Below, one piece after another: positions 59,401 to 64,000 of a stretch of 64,000 bases of DNA (within the stretch, counting starts at the first letter, position 1; each line of letters opens with the position of its first letter). The stretch spans positions 60,260-124,259 of the forward strand of contig JAAVZD010000014.1 in assembly GCA_022791475.1 (NCBI GenBank). Reading direction: 5' to 3'. Source of the DNA: Clostridia bacterium (GTDB lineage Bacteria > Bacillota_A > Clostridia > TANB77 > CAG-508). Position numbers and translations under genes: made by a program. The notes beneath the pieces are model-generated. The model was not told the origin of the DNA and did no database searches. It saw only the letters and a list, made by a program, of their open reading frames with translations.

Positions 59401-59981
59401 TATTAGACTATTTCTATGGTGTATATGGAGACAATGGAAGAATGAAAGGAAAAAAATTAACACCAGTAGCATACACAATAGATAAACCATTTATAGATAC
59501 CAAAATAGCAAAATATGAAAATAAAAATGTATTTGTAGAAGAATTCATAGGAAACTTAGAATCAAACGGACATATGGTAGTACTAGATCAAAATGGAAAT
59601 GAACTAGGGCCAAGAGATATAGTAGCAACAGGAATGATATTAAGGTCTACACTAGATGACCAACAATTAACATTTGATATAGTAGTAAAAGGTGATGGAT
59701 ATAAAGCTCCAAACGAGAAAAAAGCAGGAAGAGTAAACACAGGAGATAAAAATGCATTAACAAAATATATAGCAGGAGATAGAGAATATGTAACAAATCC
59801 ATTAAGTTTACGAGCGCTAGATATTGATATGGACGGAAGACTAAATACATCTGACAAAGCAGAAATAACAGAAATATTAGCATACACAGAAAGTTCAACA
59901 CAATCACTACCATACCATGTAAAATGGTCTAACTCTAATATCCTATTAAACAAAGCAAATATACAATACGTAAAACCATAA
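56472..59981 (+). CDS. cohesin/SpaA-repeat/dockerin surface adaptor
   Basis: 1,169 residues, TAAGGGAGG upstream. Signal peptide 1-30 (ending VNA); cohesin-like domain about 33-165 (REYNTGDDIFIDVEIS, FFGKIRYEDKLLEF, NDAILRMKFKALEAP); six Cna-B/SpaA-like domains about 178-935 with endings such as IKETKAPEGY; then the same C-terminal module and dockerin as the 4,296-residue protein (shared runs include EEFIGNLESNGHMVVLDQNG; canonical loop DIDMDGRLNTSD). With a cohesin at one end and a dockerin at the other it could act as an adaptor or chain-forming scaffold between the anchored cohesin protein and the giant adhesin. Confidence 0.85.
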   Translation: MKKIIKKTYAIILILMMLMNYFTVIVNAAEGFDSSSQYAILALDSEKREYNTGDDIFIDVEISEVNILSISDVTDFFGKIRYEDKLLEFQEFEFVNCINSGSASGVSFQVVANNDATKKFKLNDAILRMKFKALEAPLNTQTTISIIAAQVTGNDVSCLQEDGAVNIPEITLTLNPELKHNLQITKTDASSNAITENSALFKITKLDGQVVYRETDENGIITLTNLEKPTTEAPYIYTIEEILAPTGYIKSENPIQLTVTFDDAGNIQTLLSSENGIASVIGQNNTIDLKVLNTAQEPEVEKEVFNLVINKVDEENNSITTSPAEFALTMPDGTKENYTTNSEGKTQNIAILAPEEAGTYTYLIKETKAPEGYMVEESNIIVEFTYEKQENKIVLASGKVVSYNNEAITIESGDVRTARVNIKNEKELVTYNYRVNIDKAKNDTFKTNITEDTAIFEITENGKTQYVKTNQLGKATYEFSKTNKEIAQSQEYIYTIKEVKAPNGYVLDETQKTITITFNNDGTINTYEISGTKIEKINNTTSEVNVRVINEKEPEVIPSVPQDFELQINKVTPEGEPITAETKYTVTLPNGEQKEYSTTGADKILPVPEKAGTYVYVLTETKTPAGYIKGNDIVLKLTFEEIDGKIVLVSGNNGVEVTGGEDIKIATLNVETQKEPITPENYTIKISGVDRENNQIENGTTIIKLTNKEAGTYEYKEVQIKDGEIELQLPKVEGTINYELEQIKAPDGYKANTESAQVTITFTKDENEKIVVNNYTVTGEDVTKGTSTDKNIVSLIITNDKIEVEPQKQKYSIEINKLDSVTKELITQGSAIFTIVDPNGTIKEYATTSGTISINEILPGNVGESYTFIIKEKVAPEGYKLTSETIIIKLSFNEVEGKVVVIESQIIMGSSVATTQKTQEGNIKIDITNEKEEVEKEKLYVVSRKYKNNDYIFYDEYLGRINEKYPIYEENEDIYQVLDYFYGVYGDNGRMKGKKLTPVAYTIDKPFIDTKIAKYENKNVFVEEFIGNLESNGHMVVLDQNGNELGPRDIVATGMILRSTLDDQQLTFDIVVKGDGYKAPNEKKAGRVNTGDKNALTKYIAGDREYVTNPLSLRALDIDMDGRLNTSDKAEITEILAYTESSTQSLPYHVKWSNSNILLNKANIQYVKP

Positions 59982-59983
59982 GC

Positions 59984-60009
59984 AAAAGAGGCAAATTTGC
60001 CTCTTTTTG
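59984..60009 (+). terminator. intrinsic terminator of the adaptor gene
   Basis: AAAAGAGGC pairs with GCCTCTTTT, followed by TTTT. Confidence 0.75.
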
Positions 60010-60177
60010 TCATAGTATAGGAAAAATCGTTATTTAATTTTCTACATAGGGGTATGGGGCACCATGCATTTTGTTCCATGGAAAAAATATTACAAAAATA
60101 TTACAAAATTTTTAAAATAAGTATTGAAAAAAAATTAATTTTAATATAATATAATATGGAAGAAACAAAAAAAGGAG

Positions 60178-61176
60178 TTGTTTAAAATTAGTAGTATAAA
60201 AAAAGCAATAATCCAAATAAGAAAATGTACTAAATTTATAATAATAATTGCAATATCAACTATGCTAATACTAGGAATAGTATCATCATTCTACAAACCA
60301 ATATATGCTGTAACATTAAATGGTGAACTAATAGGATATAGTGAAAATAAAAGTGAACTACAAAAAAGAATAAATGAATATATAGAAAACGGCGATGGAG
60401 AAAACGTAGCATTTGTAGACATTAACGACCTACCACAATATAAGCTATGTTTATTAAAAAGAAATATAACAACAAATGATGACGAAATATTTAAAACTAT
60501 AGCAGAAAAAGGAGTTAGTTACTACAAATATTATGCAATTACAGTAGACAACACAGAAAAACTAAATGTAGCAACATTTACAGAAGCAGAAGAAGCAATA
60601 AACAAACTAAAAGAAAAGAACAGCAACAACAAAGACAAACTAGGAATAATAGAAAAATACGCAACAGAGCAAGCAGAGTATGCAAATGTAGAAAAAGTAG
60701 TATCAGATTTATACGAAAAGAAAGTAGTAAAAAAAGTAGTAACAGGTAATGCAGCAGTTGCAGCAACAGGAACAAATACAACAAGTAAAGTAGTAAACTT
60801 AGGAATATCGTTAATAAGGCCAGTATCAGGAGTAGTAACATCACGTTTTGGAGCAAGATGGGGAAGAGGTCATAAAGGAATTGATATAGGAGCACCTAAA
60901 GGAACAACAATATATGCAGCAGCATCTGGAACAGTAACAGTATCGCAATATGGTTACGGTGGAGGGTATGGAAACTATATAATGATATCACACGGAAACG
61001 GAGTTCAAACATTATATGGCCATTGCACAAGCCTATTAGTAAGTGCAGGAACATATGTAACACAAGGTCAACCAATAGCAACAGTAGGAAACACAGGAAA
61101 TTCAACAGGAAACCACCTACACCTAGAAATAAGAGTAAACGGTGTAGCGCAAAACCCACAAAATTATTTATATTAA
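60178..61176 (+). CDS. M23-family (LytM-type) peptidoglycan endopeptidase
   Basis: About 330 residues. GGAG (60,174-60,177) directly touches the TTG at 60,178, whereas an in-frame ATT at 60,187 is at the ideal distance; no ATG is near, so initiation is at TTG or ATT. A membrane or signal helix lies at about 20-42, an alpha/beta middle domain follows (VTLNGELIGYSE...), then the M23 domain from about 215: PVSGVVTSRFGARWGRGHKGIDIGAP, GNYIMISHGNG, LYGHC and GNHLHLEIRV, giving the zinc ligands HxxxD and HxH. It cleaves peptide crosslinks in the wall near the surface-protein genes, perhaps making room for their anchoring. Confidence 0.85.
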   Translation: MFKISSIKKAIIQIRKCTKFIIIIAISTMLILGIVSSFYKPIYAVTLNGELIGYSENKSELQKRINEYIENGDGENVAFVDINDLPQYKLCLLKRNITTNDDEIFKTIAEKGVSYYKYYAITVDNTEKLNVATFTEAEEAINKLKEKNSNNKDKLGIIEKYATEQAEYANVEKVVSDLYEKKVVKKVVTGNAAVAATGTNTTSKVVNLGISLIRPVSGVVTSRFGARWGRGHKGIDIGAPKGTTIYAAASGTVTVSQYGYGGGYGNYIMISHGNGVQTLYGHCTSLLVSAGTYVTQGQPIATVGNTGNSTGNHLHLEIRVNGVAQNPQNYLY

Positions 61177-61184
61177 AAAATAAA

Positions 61185-61227
61185 AGATAGATTTTGTCTC
61201 AAATTTAAGACAAAATCTATTTTTTTA
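61185..61227 (+). terminator. intrinsic terminator of the M23 gene
   Basis: ATAGATTTTGTCT pairs with AGACAAAATCTAT, followed by seven T residues. Confidence 0.85.
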
Positions 61228-61408
61228 TTCATTAAACACAATATTACAAAAATGTAATAAAAATGTAAAAAAACAAATCAAAAACCCACGAAAACGCCTT
61301 CCGTAAGCACCTTTAAAAAACTTTTGTAATATTCATAAAAACTGCCAAATATTGCTATTGCAATTAACCTAAAGTTGTTGTTTAATATATTATAGAAGGA
61401 GATTGAAT

Positions 61409-64000
61409 ATGAATAAATTAACAAGAAATATTATTTTTTACATAGTTTTTACTATATGTTTATTATTAATTACAACGCCATTAATAAAAAACAATCTAAT
61501 GAGGAAAACAATTAAATTTGAACCATATACTGGAAGGACAATAGGAACTGCAACAGATTTAAATAATTGTACTTATACAACAGATGATGTCAATAAAACA
61601 ATAACGATAACTAAATTTGACAGTTCACAAATGAGCACAGACAAAGAATTAAATGTATTTGGCCAATATAAATTAGATGATATAACATATTCAACAATAA
61701 TTGAATCAAATGGAGAAGGATCACTTTTTCCAACAACATTATCATCTTTATATTTTCGTGGTGAAGAAGTAAAATGGAAAGGTAATGCAGAGTACCTTTT
61801 TAAAAACTATAAAAATTTAACAAGTGTTTATTTTGGAAATACAAATTATATAGATAGTTCAAATACATCGTTTAAAGGAATGTTTTCAGGATGCTCAAAT
61901 TTAGTAGTAGTAGAATTTGAAAATGCAAATTTTGAAAGAGTAACTGATATTTCATATATGTTTGAAAACTGCATAGAACTAACCAATACATTTAATACTT
62001 TGGAATTCGGTAATTTCACAGCTTCAAATGTAACAAATATGAGCCATATGTTTGATGGGTGTGAAAAACTAATAAATATAGACATAAGTAAATTTAACAC
62101 ATCAAAAGTAACAGATATGAGTTACATGTTTAATGGTTGTAGTGAATTGACTCAATTAAATTTAGATAATTTTATAACAGATAAAGTAACAGATATGAGC
62201 GGTATGTTTGTAAATTGTAGTAAATTAACTACATTAAATTTAAATCACTTTAATACATCTAGAGTTATTAATATGAGCTATATGTTTTCTAGATGTTCAG
62301 CTTTAAAAAGTATTAATATAGGTAATTGGAATACTTCAAGAGTTGAAAAAATGGATTATTTATTTTATGAATGTTCATCCTTAACAAACATTGACATAGA
62401 TTCTTGGGATACTTCAAATGTATATTGGATGCAAGGAATGTTTGCATACTGTAGGAAACTTAATAGTATAGATCTAAATAGTTGGAATACTTCTAAAGTA
62501 ACATGGACAGACTCAATGTTTGCTGGATGCACGAATTTAACTGATATAAATATAAAAGATTGGGATGTTTCCAAAGTACAAACTATAGGAAGTATGTTCT
62601 TAGATTGTTATTCGTTAGTAAATATTGATATTAGTAAGTGGAGTAATAGTATTTCTAATGATTACGACGATATGTTTAAAAATTGTAGTAAAATTGAGAT
62701 GTTAGATATAAGCAACTTAGAAATAATTGGAATAGGTGGAGCCAATATGTTCGAAGGATGTAATTTTGACATATTAGTAACACCAAAATCAATTTTAGAA
62801 TATGGGGAGTATCGATTACCATATATAATGTATGATGATTATGGAATAGGATATACGGAATTGCCTACTACTTCAAAGACTTTATACAAAGAAAGACCAA
62901 TTCCTAAATATAAAGTTACACTAGAAACAAATGGGGGAGAAATAAATTCAGGAGAAGTAACACAATATACAGAAGGTGAAGAAGTAACTTTACCAGAAGA
63001 TGTAACAAAAGAAGGATATAATTTTGCAGGATGGTATGATAATGAAGGATTAACAGGAAGTCCAGTAACATCAATACCAAGTACAGCAACAGGAGATAAA
63101 ACATTTTATGCAAAATGGGAAAGAAACACATTTACAGTAACCTTCAAAGATGGAACTGAAAGAACAAATGTACAAACTGTAAATAGTGGAGAAAATGCAA
63201 CAGCTCCAAATTGGACAAAACCAGGTTATACACTAACATGGGATAAAACTTTCACAAATGTAACAACAGACATAACAGTAAATGCAATATGGATAGCTAA
63301 AACAAATACAGCTTATACAGTAGAACACCATTTGCAAAACTTATCAAAAACAGCTTATGAAAAAGATGCTATGGCAACAGAAAATAGAACAGGAACAACA
63401 AACACACAAACAGCAGCTATTGCAAAAACATATACAGGCTTCACAGCACAACCAATAGAACAAAAAACAATAAGTGGAAATGGAACAACAGTAGTAATAG
63501 TAAAATATAACAGAAACACATACACAATAACTTTAAATCCAAGTGAAGGTACATTACCAGAAGGAAGCCAAATAATAGAATATATATATGGGGAAGAAAA
63601 AGAATTGCCAGATCCAATAAGACCAGGATATAATTTTGATGGATGGTATGATGAAGAAGGAAACGAAATAGAAAAAATAACACCAACAGATGATGGAGAC
63701 AAACAATTAGAAGCAAATTGGACAGCAAAAACAGATACTCCATACAAAATAATACATCATTTTAGAAATTTAGACTTAGAATCAGAAGGATTTATAAATG
63801 AAGAAGAAGCAAAAACGGGAACAACAGGAACTCAAGTAACAGCACAATATAAAGAAAGAGAAGGCTTTACAAAAAATGAATCAGATACAAGAACAGTAAA
63901 AGAAGGAATAATAGCAGGAGATGGAAGCTTAGTATTACACTTATATTATACAAGAAACACATATAACATAGAATATGAGTTAAACGGAGGAACAATAAAT
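61409..64000 (+). CDS. BspA-like surface protein with DUF285 repeats (3' end beyond window)
   Basis: At least 864 residues from ATG 61,409 (GAAGGAGATTG upstream), still open at the window end. N-terminal membrane/signal helix (about 8-26). About residues 150-440 hold some ten DUF285 (BspA-like) repeats of about 24-26 residues with the pattern F-N-T-S-x-V-x-x-M-S-x-M-F-x-x-C-S-x-L. After about 495 come Listeria-Bacteroides (Flg_new) repeats with EGYNFAGWYDNEG and PGYNFDGWYDEEG, typical of surface proteins. Such proteins are attached to the envelope and bind host or neighbour surfaces. It continues the surface island. Confidence 0.88.
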   Translation, partial: MNKLTRNIIFYIVFTICLLLITTPLIKNNLMRKTIKFEPYTGRTIGTATDLNNCTYTTDDVNKTITITKFDSSQMSTDKELNVFGQYKLDDITYSTIIESNGEGSLFPTTLSSLYFRGEEVKWKGNAEYLFKNYKNLTSVYFGNTNYIDSSNTSFKGMFSGCSNLVVVEFENANFERVTDISYMFENCIELTNTFNTLEFGNFTASNVTNMSHMFDGCEKLINIDISKFNTSKVTDMSYMFNGCSELTQLNLDNFITDKVTDMSGMFVNCSKLTTLNLNHFNTSRVINMSYMFSRCSALKSINIGNWNTSRVEKMDYLFYECSSLTNIDIDSWDTSNVYWMQGMFAYCRKLNSIDLNSWNTSKVTWTDSMFAGCTNLTDINIKDWDVSKVQTIGSMFLDCYSLVNIDISKWSNSISNDYDDMFKNCSKIEMLDISNLEIIGIGGANMFEGCNFDILVTPKSILEYGEYRLPYIMYDDYGIGYTELPTTSKTLYKERPIPKYKVTLETNGGEINSGEVTQYTEGEEVTLPEDVTKEGYNFAGWYDNEGLTGSPVTSIPSTATGDKTFYAKWERNTFTVTFKDGTERTNVQTVNSGENATAPNWTKPGYTLTWDKTFTNVTTDITVNAIWIAKTNTAYTVEHHLQNLSKTAYEKDAMATENRTGTTNTQTAAIAKTYTGFTAQPIEQKTISGNGTTVVIVKYNRNTYTITLNPSEGTLPEGSQIIEYIYGEEKELPDPIRPGYNFDGWYDEEGNEIEKITPTDDGDKQLEANWTAKTDTPYKIIHHFRNLDLESEGFINEEEAKTGTTGTQVTAQYKEREGFTKNESDTRTVKEGIIAGDGSLVLHLYYTRNTYNIEYELNGGTIN

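Overview
The window is very AT-rich DNA from an endospore-forming Firmicute, most likely an uncultured gut-type member of the Clostridia. The sporulation evidence is an alpha/beta-type small acid-soluble spore protein, a sleB-ypeB pair, two CotF-like coat proteins, Spo0E-like genes and Spo0A-box-like sites. Native genes prefer A at third positions, end in TAA or TAG, and almost never use the codon CGG.

Region 1 (1 to about 17,000) is the right part of a siphovirus-type prophage. It runs through capsid (partial), head-tail connectors, gp10-like protein, tail terminator, major tail protein, a tail assembly chaperone with a -1 frameshift extension, tape measure, distal tail, Tal-like protein, fibre and FN3 proteins, holins and amidase endolysin. 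A two-gene accessory unit interrupts the tail block at 3.76-5.02 kb. The end next to a tRNA-Arg(UCU) carries two Spo0E-like genes and Spo0A-box-like promoter elements, suggesting interference with host sporulation.

Region 2 (17-42.3 kb) is core chromosome: YhbY, a diacylglycerol glucosyltransferase-like enzyme behind a possible structured leader or ncRNA, sleB-ypeB, SASP, a hydrolase/membrane-MurF/Ddl operon, a DnaJ-like chaperone, an orphan VirD4-like ATPase, YhaO/YhaN (SbcD/SbcC-like) genes, prfA, an XRE regulator, an Fst-like type I toxin-antitoxin locus, pcrA, a nucleotidase and coat proteins. Three short orphan genes (21,452, 33,224 and 36,143) have different codon use and look acquired.

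Region 3 (42.6-64 kb) is a surface-protein island. It holds a 4,296-residue vWA/SpaA-repeat adhesin ending in a dockerin, an IPQTG-anchored cohesin protein, a cohesin/SpaA/dockerin adaptor, an M23 peptidase, and the start of a BspA-like DUF285-repeat protein that leaves the window. Together they suggest a sortase-anchored, cohesin-dockerin assembled adhesion apparatus.

The most striking observation is that six genes, phage and host alike, are interrupted at eight sites, each time by an in-frame CGG codon. At every one of them, skipping the C (+1, CGGN read as Gly GGN) restores the expected protein. By eye, CGG occurs in frame nowhere else except in the three atypical orphan genes. This suggests CGG is a +1 frameshift or four-base codon in this lineage, although an artefact must be excluded with reads.
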